This document shows positions 8,280-17,438 of a stretch of DNA of 64,000 nt, piece by piece. The translations under genes and the position numbers were made by a program. The stretch is from JALEFZ01 sp038527485. GTDB lineage: Bacteria > Bacteroidota > Bacteroidia > J057. Position 1 is the first letter of the stretch. Each line of letters begins with the position of its first letter. The notes below the pieces were generated by a model, which was given only the letters and a program-made list of their open reading frames with translations, did not search any database and was not told the DNA's origin. Location of the stretch: contig JBCBFT010000007.1 of assembly GCA_038527485.1 (NCBI GenBank), forward strand, positions 1 to 64,000. The letters are read 5' to 3'.

Positions 8280-8666
8280 ATGGATATTTTTACCATCGTT
8301 ATCTTAGCCCTTTCAGGTCTTATGCTACTCTTTGTTGGGATCATGCGCCTGACCAACCCTATAAAAACCTACGCCAAGAACTCTGGTATAAATTTGACAA
8401 AAGATGTAGATCTCCTCAATGAAATCAGAGGTATAAGTGCCGTGATGTTGTGTGGAGGCATCATTATCCTCCTAGGGATTTTTCTTCCTTCATTGAGACT
8501 CACTTCTCAGATCGTGGCGATTCTGATTTTCCTGGGTTTCGTCATCGGGAGACTCCTGAGTATGCGCATAGATGGCAAGCCCAACAAGCAGATTGGGCAG
8601 GGGATCTTATTTGAGCTATTTTTCAGCCTTACAAATATAGTTGGTCTGGGTTTTGCGCTAGCTTAG
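8280..8666 (+). CDS. DUF4345-like membrane protein
   Basis: 128 residues with four hydrophobic segments (about 4-20, 55-72, 77-95, 105-125). The pattern GLMLLFVGIMRLTNPI, ISAVMLCGGIIILLG and IGRLLSMRIDGKPN matches the small four-helix DUF4345 family; function unknown. ATG 8280 is chosen; upstream codons in the frame are not membrane-like. It probably forms a two-gene unit with the WYL regulator. Confidence 0.7.
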   Translation: MDIFTIVILALSGLMLLFVGIMRLTNPIKTYAKNSGINLTKDVDLLNEIRGISAVMLCGGIIILLGIFLPSLRLTSQIVAILIFLGFVIGRLLSMRIDGKPNKQIGQGILFELFFSLTNIVGLGFALA

Positions 8667-8683
8667 TGGAAATATAGCAAACA

Positions 8684-8712
8684 GGAGGGGGCGTATATTC
8701 CCCCTCTTATTT
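8684..8712 (+). terminator. GC-rich hairpin terminator between convergent genes
   Basis: GAGGGGG (8685-8691), 8-nt loop, CCCCCTC (8700-8706), then TTATTT. It is placed just after the DUF4345-like gene. ACAGGAGGGGGCG recurs at about 14521. Confidence 0.6.
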
Positions 8713-8725
8713 GCACTTGTAGGCC

Positions 8726-8750
8726 GTAGAATCATTGCTATGGCGTGGGC
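8726..8750 (+). repeat. Degenerate GTAG hairpin repeat, not at a stop codon
   Basis: GTAG at 8726-8729, ten divergent bases, then ATGGCGTGGGC (8740-8750) with the same 25-base spacing as the intact repeats. The left arm has decayed so no hairpin would form. It lies in the gap between convergent genes. Confidence 0.5.
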
Positions 8751-8785
8751 GATTTCCTTTAAAAATCCATCCAGTTTGGAGATTC

Positions 8786-10681
8786 CTACCGCACAGGCTG
8801 CCCATTCTTCGTCGCTTCGCGCATCTGTTCGCTGTCCCAGGCATGGTCCGTATCACCTGATTGGTTGCGCCGCCTCATGTCTACTTTCAGTTGGGATTCC
8901 TGTATCTGTATCTCTTCTCGTACACGAGAGATGTACTGTTTGCGATCATGGCGATCGGCTGCCAGCTTCCGCATGGAGGCTTCGTCGTACTTGATGAAGT
9001 TTTGCGCAGCACGGAAGGCACTGTAGTGACGATGTCCCAAACGCTTCAATATGTCAACGCCCATTTTCACCGACGTATCCAGTGATTCTCTATAGATATC
9101 CTCTATGCCTTCATCCAGCAACTCGTAGGCATCAAATCTAGAGCGGGCACGAACAAATAATTCCAGATGGGGAAAGTGCTTTTGGACCGTTTCTACCACA
9201 CGCATATTGGTCTCGGGCGAGTCGATGGCGGTGACCATGATCTTGGCTTTGTCTGCCCCTGCACTTTCTAGCAGGTCGGGACGCGTTGCATCTCCGTAGT
9301 AGACCTCAAATCCCATTTTACGGAGGAGATCTACTCTATCCGAGTCATTATCCAGAATCGTTGCCTCTATTCCATTGGCTCTCAAAAACCTGCCTATGGT
9401 ACTTCCAAAGTGCCCAAAACCGACCAAAATGACCGCATTATCTTCCTCCATCGTATCCATCGGCTTTTCTTCTACTTCTTTAGTACCGATTCGGGGCAGG
9501 AATAATTTTTCATTAGCCAACATAATCAAAGGCGTGACAACCATAGAGATCGCTGTGACTCCCATGAACAAGTCAATCATTTTTCCCTCCAAAATCCCCA
9601 ACTGCCCAATGAAGGAAAATAAGACAAAGGCAAACTCTCCGACCTGAGCCAATCCCAAAGCAAAAATCAAGTTCTGGTCAATCCGTAATTTAAATACCCG
9701 ACCGACGGCAAATAATACCAGTCCCTTGACGACGACAATACTACCTACAATGGCCATCATCGTCCCTGGTTGCTCACTGATGAGCTGAAAGTTGATGGAG
9801 GCACCTACCGCGATGAAAAATAAGCCGAGCAACAATCCTTTGAAAGGCTCTAAATCGCTCTCTAATTCGTGGCGAAACTCACTATTGGCTAGTACTACGC
9901 CACCGAGGAAGGTCCCCAAAGCAGGGCTGAGTCCCACCATCTCCATCAAGTACGCAATGGCGAATACAATCAGCAAAGCCGATCCAGAAAATAGCTCACG
10001 CAGGCGTGTCTTGGCTACAAGTCGGAGCAAAGGAACAATGATGTAGCGCCCTGCCACGATGATCAAGGCCACAGCTGCGAGTACAGCAAAGGTCTGTACC
10101 CATGCAGGAAAGTTTTCGATGAAAGAATGACTTCCGTGATCGTCTCCCCCTGCTTCAGCTCCTTGTATGGCCAACAAAGGAAGTACGGCTAGAATGGGAA
10201 TGACAGCAATATCCTGAAATAGCAAAACGGAAAATGAACCTTGTCCCGCCGCTGTGCCCATGAGATTTTTTTCCTTCAAGGTTTGGAGGACAATGGCTGT
10301 AGAAGACAGCGAGAGGGACAATCCGATAGCCAATGCCGCTTGCCAAGCAAGTCCCAGAAACATACAACCCCCAAATACTAAAACAGCGGTCACACCCACT
10401 TGCATCCCCCCCATGCCTACAATGACTTTCCACATTTTAAGAAATTTGGATGGTTCAAGCTCCAAACCAATCAAAAAGAGCATCATCACGACGCCAAACT
10501 CCGCAAAGTGGAGGATGTCTTCTCCTTCTTCCCCAATAAATCCCAAAAGATAGGGTCCAATCAAAATACCCGCTAGCAGATAACCCAACACAGAACCCAT
10601 GCCCAGCCACTTGGCAATTGGTACGCAGATGATCGCAGCCGTGAGGTAGATGACGGCCTGAAATAGAAAACTTCCACTCAT
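8786..10681 (-). CDS. kefB: CPA2-family cation:proton antiporter with RCK domain (KefB/KefC type)
   Basis: 631 residues, glutathione-gated-type K+ efflux system in the inner membrane. Residues 1-390 form the Na+/H+ exchanger domain with about 12 membrane segments. The Kef signature HELESDLEPFKG (271-282) is present, as is QDIAVIP (156-162). From about 415 an RCK/TrkA-N domain begins with Rossmann motif GFGHFG (421-426), followed by acidic/basic tail residues. The start overlaps the stop of the upstream flavodoxin-like gene by 4 bp (ATGA), so the two are translationally coupled like the KefF-KefC pair. Glutathione regulation is known in enterobacteria; whether it applies here is unknown. Confidence 0.9.
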   Translation of the reverse strand: MSGSFLFQAVIYLTAAIICVPIAKWLGMGSVLGYLLAGILIGPYLLGFIGEEGEDILHFAEFGVVMMLFLIGLELEPSKFLKMWKVIVGMGGMQVGVTAVLVFGGCMFLGLAWQAALAIGLSLSLSSTAIVLQTLKEKNLMGTAAGQGSFSVLLFQDIAVIPILAVLPLLAIQGAEAGGDDHGSHSFIENFPAWVQTFAVLAAVALIIVAGRYIIVPLLRLVAKTRLRELFSGSALLIVFAIAYLMEMVGLSPALGTFLGGVVLANSEFRHELESDLEPFKGLLLGLFFIAVGASINFQLISEQPGTMMAIVGSIVVVKGLVLFAVGRVFKLRIDQNLIFALGLAQVGEFAFVLFSFIGQLGILEGKMIDLFMGVTAISMVVTPLIMLANEKLFLPRIGTKEVEEKPMDTMEEDNAVILVGFGHFGSTIGRFLRANGIEATILDNDSDRVDLLRKMGFEVYYGDATRPDLLESAGADKAKIMVTAIDSPETNMRVVETVQKHFPHLELFVRARSRFDAYELLDEGIEDIYRESLDTSVKMGVDILKRLGHRHYSAFRAAQNFIKYDEASMRKLAADRHDRKQYISRVREEIQIQESQLKVDMRRRNQSGDTDHAWDSEQMREATKNGQPVR

Positions 10682-11289
10682 GGATTGATGGTTTTTGAGA
10701 TTGAGAGCCAGTCGTTTAGGAAGACATATTGTTGTATTTCGCTTATAGAGAATCCCCCTTCGTTCAATCGAAGTAATAAATGGGCATATGCTTGTCCGTT
10801 TGCATGTAATTCGGCATCAGATAGCTTATGTGTCCCTTGTACAGCAAAAGGGGGAAGGTATTCCATATGACACAAGCGTACCGTCTGCTCAAAAGGGGTA
10901 AAAAACGACCGGATGGGATGACAGTTTCTACCATCTGAGCTGTAAGCCTCCCGAGGTCCTCCAGAGGTAAAGGTGTTGAAGACCAACTTGCCCGTAAGGG
11001 TCGTGACACCATGCCCATACGCCCAGCCAAACTCCAGGACCATGTCGATCCATTGTTTGAGTAGGGGAGGGGCACTGTACCAATAAAGGGGATGATGCCA
11101 GATGATGATGTCATGATTCATCACAAGTTCCTGCTCACGTGCAACATCCACATTGAAATCTGCATATTGCTCATAGAGATCGTGAAAGGTGATGTCAGGA
11201 TGATCGGGAATGGCGTTGACCAGAACGCGATTGGACCTGGACTGCTCAAATCTCGGATGGGTAAAGAGGATCAGTATTTTATAGGCCAT
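10678..11289 (-). CDS. kefF: Flavodoxin-like NAD(P)H oxidoreductase, KefF-type ancillary subunit
   Basis: 203 residues of the NQO1/KefF flavodoxin-like fold. Visible are FTHPRFEQSRSNRVLV near the N-terminus (FMN phosphate region), HHPLYWYSAPPLLKQWID (about 65-82) and the GWAYG...G motif with TSGGPREAY (about 113-121). In enterobacteria KefF/KefG bind the Kef transporter and are needed for full activity. The 4-bp overlap with the downstream antiporter strongly supports that role here. The start at 11289 is the first ATG and gives the family's usual length. Confidence 0.88.
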   Translation of the reverse strand: MAYKILILFTHPRFEQSRSNRVLVNAIPDHPDITFHDLYEQYADFNVDVAREQELVMNHDIIIWHHPLYWYSAPPLLKQWIDMVLEFGWAYGHGVTTLTGKLVFNTFTSGGPREAYSSDGRNCHPIRSFFTPFEQTVRLCHMEYLPPFAVQGTHKLSDAELHANGQAYAHLLLRLNEGGFSISEIQQYVFLNDWLSISKTINP

Positions 11290-11524
11290 AAGCTACAATC
11301 ATAGCGAGATACAGCAAGAAAATATATGGTCCCTAACTGTAGAAAAAGGGATTTAGTTCTTGTTATATGTGAATGTTTATGATTTTGCATATCTCGTGAA
11401 AAGTATAAATAGACCCGATATTTAAGACCATTTGGGATGGTTTATAGATAATCTTATTTTCAATAGGAGGGGACTGATGGTAAGTAGAGTAAATGAAGTA
11501 TCTGTGCATAAAACGGAATGAATA

Positions 11525-12118
11525 ATGGATCTTGAAGCTTTACAACCTGTATTTCATCAGCTGGCGGGCATGTCTGCTGAGGCATTTGACCTTTCTAGAG
11601 AGCATTGGCGTGAAAAATCCTTCAAGAAAGGAGAGTTATTCAATGATTATAAGAATGTCTGTAAAGAGCTAGGATTCATCGTGGAAGGTACCTTTAGATC
11701 TTACCTCATCGAACCCAAAAGTGGAGAGGAACGAAATTTATTCTTCTTCTCACAAAATGGCATTATCACAGCCTACAAGAGCTTTGTCAACCAGATTCCT
11801 TGCGAATACTTTACGGAAGCGCTGACCGACGCACACATTGTCTGCATCAACATTACCCACCTCAGACAACTATATAAAGCCTCACACGAGTGGGAGTGTT
11901 TGGGAAGAATTATTGCAGAACAAGCTGCTACGATTGTAATTGAGCGCGTAGAGAGTTTTTTGCTCAAATCGGCTGAAGAACGCTATCTAGACCTTATGAA
12001 AGCACATCCAGCCCTTCATGAAAAGGTCCCCCTTTATCACATCTCCTCCTACCTTGGGATACAAGGCCCTTCCCTGAGCCGCATTCGAAAAAGACTCGCA
12101 GATGCTGGACGATTTTAA
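11525..12118 (+). CDS. Crp/Fnr-family transcriptional regulator
   Basis: 197 residues. About 15-120 is a cyclic-nucleotide-binding-type beta roll (FKKGELFNDYKNVCKELGFI, then VEGTFRSYLIEPKSGEER). About 145-197 is a C-terminal HTH (EERYLDLMKAHPAL, ISSYLGIQGPSLSRIRKRLA). No cAMP phosphate-binding cassette is obvious, as is usual for the many Bacteroidota Crp paralogues. It diverges from kefFB across a 235-bp gap and is followed 64 bp later by a hydrolase that it may control. Confidence 0.88.
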   Translation: MDLEALQPVFHQLAGMSAEAFDLSREHWREKSFKKGELFNDYKNVCKELGFIVEGTFRSYLIEPKSGEERNLFFFSQNGIITAYKSFVNQIPCEYFTEALTDAHIVCINITHLRQLYKASHEWECLGRIIAEQAATIVIERVESFLLKSAEERYLDLMKAHPALHEKVPLYHISSYLGIQGPSLSRIRKRLADAGRF

Positions 12119-12182
12119 CCCAGGTTAAACAAAAAAGGAATTGAGAAGCCCAGCTTTGTATCGAACAATCAAACGATACAAA

Positions 12183-13055
12183 ATGAAACATAGCAAAATC
12201 TTTGTCGCCATCGCCTGGCTGTTTGCTTGTAGCGCTGCCTTTTCACAAAATCCTAATTCAGCAAAAATGCAGAAGCAGATCAATTCCAACACCATCATCT
12301 TCATTCATGGACTGTTTATGAATAACCAAACATGGAATGAATGGAAGACTTTTTTCGAACAAGAAGGCTATACATGTTATGCTCCCGCCCATCCCAAGCA
12401 TGAGGGAATCCCTGTAGATCTGAGAGCTAACCCACCCAAAGGACTAGGAAGTGTACAACTCCAGGATTGGATTGCGAATCTTGAAGCATTGATCGACGAT
12501 CTACCCGAGAAACCCATTTTGATTGGGCATTCATTTGGAGGCTTGACTGCTCAAAAACTCGTAGCATCGGGCAGGGCAGAAGCAGCCATTCTCATCAGCA
12601 GTGCGCCCCCTCGCGGAAACATCACCTTTAAACCGAGCTTTTTGAGAGCTACGAATAAAGTAGTAAGTCCTTTGAAGGGAAATACGGTCTTCAATCCAAA
12701 GGAGGAAGCCTACAAGAAATGGTTTCATTTTTCCATCGCCAATACCTCGACTCGGGAGGAATCCGATGCATTATTTACACAGTTCGCGGTACCAGAAAGT
12801 CGACAGACACTTCGAGCCTCGTTTAAAAAGATTGCAAAGATTGACACAAAGAAGCCACATGTGCCTATGCTCTTTTTGGGAGGATTAGAAGATGTGATTG
12901 TACCCAATGTATTGGTGAGAAAAACGATCAAGAGCTACACGGACGAAAACAGCGTAGTAGATGCAAAGTTTTTTGAAGGAAAAGATCACTTCATCTGTGG
13001 TACACCCGGTTGGGAAGAAGTCGCAGGATATTGTTTGGATTGGCTTTCCCACTAG
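12183..13055 (+). CDS. Exported alpha/beta hydrolase
   Basis: 290 residues, Sec signal peptide (cleavage probably after AFSQ, residue ~22). Core motifs: IHGLFMNNQTW (oxyanion region, 41-51), GHSFGG nucleophile elbow with Ser117, acid in LGGLEDVIVP, and His in EGKDHFICG. It resembles epoxide-hydrolase/lysophospholipase-like enzymes often annotated only as alpha/beta hydrolase. The track frame starts earlier (12141) but ATG 12183 gives the signal peptide. It is likely co-transcribed with the Crp-type gene. Confidence 0.85.
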   Translation: MKHSKIFVAIAWLFACSAAFSQNPNSAKMQKQINSNTIIFIHGLFMNNQTWNEWKTFFEQEGYTCYAPAHPKHEGIPVDLRANPPKGLGSVQLQDWIANLEALIDDLPEKPILIGHSFGGLTAQKLVASGRAEAAILISSAPPRGNITFKPSFLRATNKVVSPLKGNTVFNPKEEAYKKWFHFSIANTSTREESDALFTQFAVPESRQTLRASFKKIAKIDTKKPHVPMLFLGGLEDVIVPNVLVRKTIKSYTDENSVVDAKFFEGKDHFICGTPGWEEVAGYCLDWLSH

Positions 13056-13304
13056 AGAGATGTTCGTGTAGAAAATGACAGACGTGGTTCAGAAATAGGA
13101 TCGCGTCTGCTAGATTTTATTGGAAAATAGAAACCTCAAACATCTAGAAAGCTAAATTTTTTCATTATTTCTCATGATTTAATCATTTGGGTATCAGTTT
13201 ATTTCGAGTAATGATTAGTTTTATTATAAATAAATTTCCAAAAGGATTAAACCTGTGGGTAGTCAGATAGTCCAATATTTTTCTAAACTAAAACTACCCG
13301 AATC

Positions 13305-14504
13305 ATGAGACAATTCATCTATGCACTTTCAATGGCCATATTATGGCTCCCCCTTTTTTCTTATGGACAGACCTTCGTGAGGGATACCTTCATGTATGCA
13401 GGCCTGGAGCGCAGTTACATTCTCTATGTCCCTGCCAACTATCAACCCAAGCAAAACTGGCCGCTCGTCATGGGGCTACATGGAGGCGGCAATGGCAATG
13501 GCGAGACCCTGATCACAGGATTACCCTTTCAAGATGTGGCAGATACAGAGGACTTCTTGGTCCTCTTTCCCAATGGCTACACGAACCAATGGGCTGATGG
13601 ACGTGGCGTCACAGGACCCGATACCAGTGGCGTGGACGACGTCCAATTTCTGAATGATCTGTTGGACTCCGTTGATGTGAACTACCCCTTCGACCAGAAC
13701 AATGTGTTCGTGGCAGGCGCCTCAAATGGAGGGATGATGACTCAGAGATTGGCCTGTGAGAGCACAGGGACCTTTAACGCTTATGCGACGATCATCGCCA
13801 GCATGCCCGACTCCGTCAATGTAGGTTGCAGCCCTAGCAGCAACGAAGTCCCTATGCTCCTAATGAATGGTACCGACGATTCACTTGTGCCTTACAGTGG
13901 AGGTCCCCTAAGTCCTCTGACAGATGGAGGAAGTGTAATTGGAACCAATTCCACCATCCAGTTTTGGAGAAACAACAATGGCTGCAACTTCCAAAAAGTC
14001 GTCTATAATTTTCCCAATATCGATCTAACCGATGGAAGTACGGTGCGCTCGACTACCTACTACAATTGTACAGGTTCGAGCGAGGTGGTTTTGTATCGTG
14101 TGCAAGGAGGGGGACACACCATTCCGGGCATGCCCACGGTCGTCAATCCACGTCCTTTGGCAGGATATGTCAATTATGACATAGAAGCGGCAGTCGAGAT
14201 CTGGGATTTCTTCAAAGATCATCTGGTCTCTTCCTCTCCCCGTACCCAAGCTCCCACTACTGAGATTGAGCCATCCATTCAACTCGTTCCCAACCCTACG
14301 CAAGGGAAATTCTTTATCCAGGGACTGGAAACTGTTCAGGATTTGAATATTCAGGTGATTGACATGAACGGGCGCATGGTGCTGAATGTGAACAACCAAC
14401 CCAAGTTGGACATGACGAGATTTCCCACTGGCATGTACTCGATCAAGGTCACATTTGATGGACAGTCGCAGGTGTTGTCGCTTATAAAAGATGGGCTGAA
14501 CTAA
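13305..14504 (+). CDS. T9SS-secreted esterase of the PHB-depolymerase/feruloyl-esterase type
   Basis: 399 residues: signal peptide (1-22, FSYGQ), an esterase domain (about 25-310), then a T9SS type A sorting domain (about 325-399, LVPNPTQGKFFI, IQVIDMNGRMV, FPTGMYSIKV). Catalytic elements are GLHGGG (57-62), nucleophile GASNGG with Ser140, acid in MNGTDDSLVPY and His in GGGHTIPG. Enzymes of this family release feruloyl groups from xylan or hydrolyse polyesters; the exact substrate is not visible. It should be secreted or displayed on the cell surface. It is monocistronic, with an AT-rich 249-bp upstream gap. Confidence 0.88.
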   Translation: MRQFIYALSMAILWLPLFSYGQTFVRDTFMYAGLERSYILYVPANYQPKQNWPLVMGLHGGGNGNGETLITGLPFQDVADTEDFLVLFPNGYTNQWADGRGVTGPDTSGVDDVQFLNDLLDSVDVNYPFDQNNVFVAGASNGGMMTQRLACESTGTFNAYATIIASMPDSVNVGCSPSSNEVPMLLMNGTDDSLVPYSGGPLSPLTDGGSVIGTNSTIQFWRNNNGCNFQKVVYNFPNIDLTDGSTVRSTTYYNCTGSSEVVLYRVQGGGHTIPGMPTVVNPRPLAGYVNYDIEAAVEIWDFFKDHLVSSSPRTQAPTTEIEPSIQLVPNPTQGKFFIQGLETVQDLNIQVIDMNGRMVLNVNNQPKLDMTRFPTGMYSIKVTFDGQSQVLSLIKDGLN

Positions 14505-14681
14505 GGGTCTAGATCCTTGTACAGGAGGGGGCGATCTTTATTCAAGAAAGAAGATTGAATCCTCATACTGGAGCATTTCCTTTTGGGGGATGCTACATTT
14601 TTAGATTGAGGAGGTGGACAGAGGAAAAAGAATAATATAGATTCACTCAGTAGTCTAGGGTTTCAACCACCAGCCTAGATT

Positions 14682-14748
14682 ATGCCACCCTTTCAGGGTT
14701 TGAATCTGATTCATTGTCCTGAAGGGACAGTGTGGCATAGCATGTGAC
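14682..14748. repeat. Dispersed element with nested inverted repeats (copy 1)
   Basis: About 67 bp, aligned over most of its length with 26153-26223. Shared blocks are CCTTT-AGGG, ATTCATTGTCCTGAAGG (14709-14725) and CATAGCATGTG (14737-14747). In this copy TATGCCAC and GTGGCATA form outer arms and CCCTTTCAGG/CCTGAAGGG inner arms. Both copies end 12-56 bp before a start codon. Confidence 0.6.
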
Positions 14749-14803
14749 ACTTTCATTATGTATCCATCCCTCTCTTGTCTATTTTCATGTATAAATATGC
14801 CCC

Positions 14804-16264
14804 ATGCTCAGTACCTACTATCCTTTGTGGTCCTTTCTTCCCATCTTGGCACTGCTGGTCATCAGCCTTTGGAAAGGTGTCAAACCCGCTGTTTATATAG
14901 GGCTGATCCTGACTACGCTCATTTTCTTCCTAAGTGGCAATGGACTTCCTCCATTTCTAGCTTCGCTCATCAGTGCCCTCGTCAGCACCCTCAACATCCT
15001 GATGATCATCTTTGGTGCCTTACTACTTTATGATGCCATGGCGCAAAAGGGTTATATTCAAGGTATACAAGACAGTCTCAGTCGGATACATCCCAGAAAA
15101 GAGGTTCGTTTTTGGTTTCTTGCGCTTTTTCTCACCGCTTTTTTTGAGAGTGTTGCGGGTTTTGGAACACCAGGAGCGATTGTCCCCTTATTGTTGATCA
15201 GTTTGGGCTTTTCTCCTGTTCTGTCGATTGCAGCCGTGCTGTTGATCAATGGCTTATTTGCCGTTTCGGGTGCGGTGGGTATACCTGTCATTGCAGGGCT
15301 AGAGATACCACTAGGGCTAGATGCAGCAGAAATTACCACTATTTATGGCTGGGCAGCAGGTGCGATGCTGGTGGGAGGAATGGTGATCGCATGGTTCGTC
15401 CACCGATATGTGAGGCAGGAGTCGGAGGGCCCGTTGGGGTGGCAAGGATGGACTATGTTTGCAGCGATCATGATTCCATATGCTTGCTTGGGAAGCTTCC
15501 TTCATGAGATGACAGGCATAGTATCTGCCATTTTGATGGCAAGCGTTGCTTACTTATTTATATTCCAAGAACGTCGACTTTCTCTGCTTGCTTGGACACC
15601 CTATGGTTTGTTGGTAGGATTACTCTTACTCCCCAAGCTTATTCCTCCGCTCGGGCAGGTTCTCACGCTGACGTTGTCCTTTGAAGGTCTATTTGGGACA
15701 GATATCGAGGCGGGCTTTCAACCGCTCCGTTCTCCCCTCATTCCTTTTGTTGTAGCGACGCTCTTTGCCTTGTATCGAGCCAAAGACTTCTCTTTGTCGC
15801 TCAAGCTTGTAGGGAGTAAAACGCTTGCTGTATTTGTCATTTTATTCCCCTCCCTGGCGATCACCCAACTGATGCTCAATGGAAGTGGGGAACTGCCCTC
15901 TATGATTGAGGCATTAGCGAGCGTATTCAGAGAAGCAGGAGGAGCCTATCCCTTGTTTAGCCCATTGATCGGTGTGATCGGAGCATTCATGACAGGAAGT
16001 ACGACTGTCTCTAATATCATTTTTGGTCCTGTGCAATTCAATACAGCGCAAGCATTGTCCTTGGATTCCTCCCTGATTTTAGGGCTGCAATTGGCTGGGG
16101 GATCTCTGGGAAATGCCGTCTGTCTATTTAATATCATCGCAGCAGCTACGGTAGCTGGTGTGCGAGATTTTCGCGCTATTTTACAAAAGAATCTGCTGCC
16201 TGTTTTCTTGGCTGCCTTGGGTGTTGCTGGTGTAGGATTTGTCGGTATATGGATAGGAGGCTAA
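14804..16264 (+). CDS. lldP: L-lactate permease family transporter
   Basis: 486 residues with 12-14 predicted membrane helices. The LctP family signatures are clear: FFESVAGFGTPGAIVPLLLI (about 105-124), a segment ending MTGSTTVSNIIFGPVQ (about 390-405) and the closely following LQLAGGSLGNAVCLFNIIAA. It is somewhat shorter than E. coli LldP (551). The family imports lactate or glycolate with protons. No lactate dehydrogenase or regulator lies nearby. ATG 14804 is used because the frame upstream is closed. Confidence 0.88.
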   Translation: MLSTYYPLWSFLPILALLVISLWKGVKPAVYIGLILTTLIFFLSGNGLPPFLASLISALVSTLNILMIIFGALLLYDAMAQKGYIQGIQDSLSRIHPRKEVRFWFLALFLTAFFESVAGFGTPGAIVPLLLISLGFSPVLSIAAVLLINGLFAVSGAVGIPVIAGLEIPLGLDAAEITTIYGWAAGAMLVGGMVIAWFVHRYVRQESEGPLGWQGWTMFAAIMIPYACLGSFLHEMTGIVSAILMASVAYLFIFQERRLSLLAWTPYGLLVGLLLLPKLIPPLGQVLTLTLSFEGLFGTDIEAGFQPLRSPLIPFVVATLFALYRAKDFSLSLKLVGSKTLAVFVILFPSLAITQLMLNGSGELPSMIEALASVFREAGGAYPLFSPLIGVIGAFMTGSTTVSNIIFGPVQFNTAQALSLDSSLILGLQLAGGSLGNAVCLFNIIAAATVAGVRDFRAILQKNLLPVFLAALGVAGVGFVGIWIGG

Positions 16265-16352
16265 GAGAACGAAGCCCATGATTTTCATTTGATCTTAATC
16301 TTCAAGTAATATCCCCAATGTACTTTATACTCCAAGAAAATAAAGAATCGAC

Positions 16353-17159
16353 GTGTCTAGAATTGCCAAACATAAAGTTCAAGCTGCCCTTGAGCAGGTC
16401 GCGCAACATATCTTGGATGCCACAGGTGATGATCCATTTGTGAGCCGTAAAGATATCCGTGCAAAATTAGTGGAACTCGAAGGAGTAGAGCAGCAGCTCA
16501 CCCGCATTTTCTATCGCTTGATAGACCGAAGAGATGCCAAACCAGGTGCGAGAGTCACCCAAAAAGATGTAGCAGACACCCTTGCTTATGCCAAAGAAAA
16601 GCTGGTAGATGCCTACGACATCAACAACAATGGACTCTCGGCCGCTGAAATTGCGCAGATGTCGCTCACTGCCAGACTAGCGGTTCGCCTTGCCCAATTG
16701 CAAGATCAAATACCAGAGGAAGATGTAGCCGCGGACCAGCTATTTGAAAAGCTCTCTTCACTCGGCGGTGACCTGTACTTCCCTGCTTGGGCCAACGAAG
16801 CAGACGCCTACTTAACCCCTTTTCGTCGAGAAGCAGAGTTAACGGTGCTGACTCAGGAAAATTTTAGTGCTACGCTGGGGTTAGATATGACAAAAAGAGA
16901 AGAGCAGATCCAGTTTTGGCATCAGGGAAGGGCCGAATACGAATGGATATTTGAAAATTATGAGGGGTACGAGCAGTTTGATGAACTAGAGCGTTTCATT
17001 ACCCTTCATACCTTCATGACCCAACATCTCACCCATATCACGCATGTAGTAGTAGGAATTGATGGGATAAGGCGTGATTCAGAATATCCTGTATACTTCG
17101 TAGGCTTGGCACCAAACGGTGACATCATGGGATTTGAAACGGTGACGATTTGGACATAG
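16353..17159 (+). CDS. Nuclease A inhibitor-like protein with an N-terminal helical domain
   Basis: 268 residues, no signal peptide. The C-terminal half (about 128-268) resembles NuiA: LSSLGGDLYFPAW, then TVLTQENF, and a C-terminal strand pattern PVYFVGLAPNGDIMGFETV that matches the VYVIGETPAGNLAGISTK end of the cyanobacterial inhibitor. The N-terminal ~125 residues are helical and hold an EF-hand-like DINNNGLSAAE (89-99) that is one residue short of the canonical loop. NuiA binds a secreted nonspecific nuclease; no such nuclease is seen nearby, so the target is unknown. The start codon is GTG at 16353. Confidence 0.6.
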   Translation: MSRIAKHKVQAALEQVAQHILDATGDDPFVSRKDIRAKLVELEGVEQQLTRIFYRLIDRRDAKPGARVTQKDVADTLAYAKEKLVDAYDINNNGLSAAEIAQMSLTARLAVRLAQLQDQIPEEDVAADQLFEKLSSLGGDLYFPAWANEADAYLTPFRREAELTVLTQENFSATLGLDMTKREEQIQFWHQGRAEYEWIFENYEGYEQFDELERFITLHTFMTQHLTHITHVVVGIDGIRRDSEYPVYFVGLAPNGDIMGFETVTIWT

Positions 17160-17214
17160 GAGCAAGATAGAAGACCCTCTTAAGTTCAGGAATGTACTGG
17201 CATCCTATTTTCTA

Positions 17215-17282
17215 CGTAGAGACGTCGATTTATCGCGTCTCTACGATTTATCACGTCACTAGGATTTATCGCGTCCCTACAT
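17215..17282. repeat. GTAGAGACG palindromic repeat cluster
   Basis: GTAGAGACG at 17216, then TCGATTTATCGCGTCTCTAC, followed by two partial units (GATTTATCACGTCACTAG and GATTTATCGCGTCCCTAC). This is a dispersed palindrome family widespread in Bacteroidota. A related hairpin at 43654-43702 uses ACGTGAT/ATCACGT in place of ACGCGAT/ATCGCGT, a compensatory exchange. Confidence 0.7.
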
Positions 17283-17438
17283 AGAAACGGAATCCTATGT
17301 GGATTCATCCATGATAATCACTGTCATAGGAGAAAGAATATATATGATAATTTAGATTGAATTCTTGTAGAAAGAAGTAAATTAGCTGCCTAAATTCCTT
17401 CGAGGAATGACAACTAAATTCAAAAGATTATAAAAAAG

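Noticed and set aside
8228..8422. 64-codon ORF ahead of and over the DUF4345-like gene
   Set aside because: Out of frame with the better-supported membrane protein and no family resemblance.
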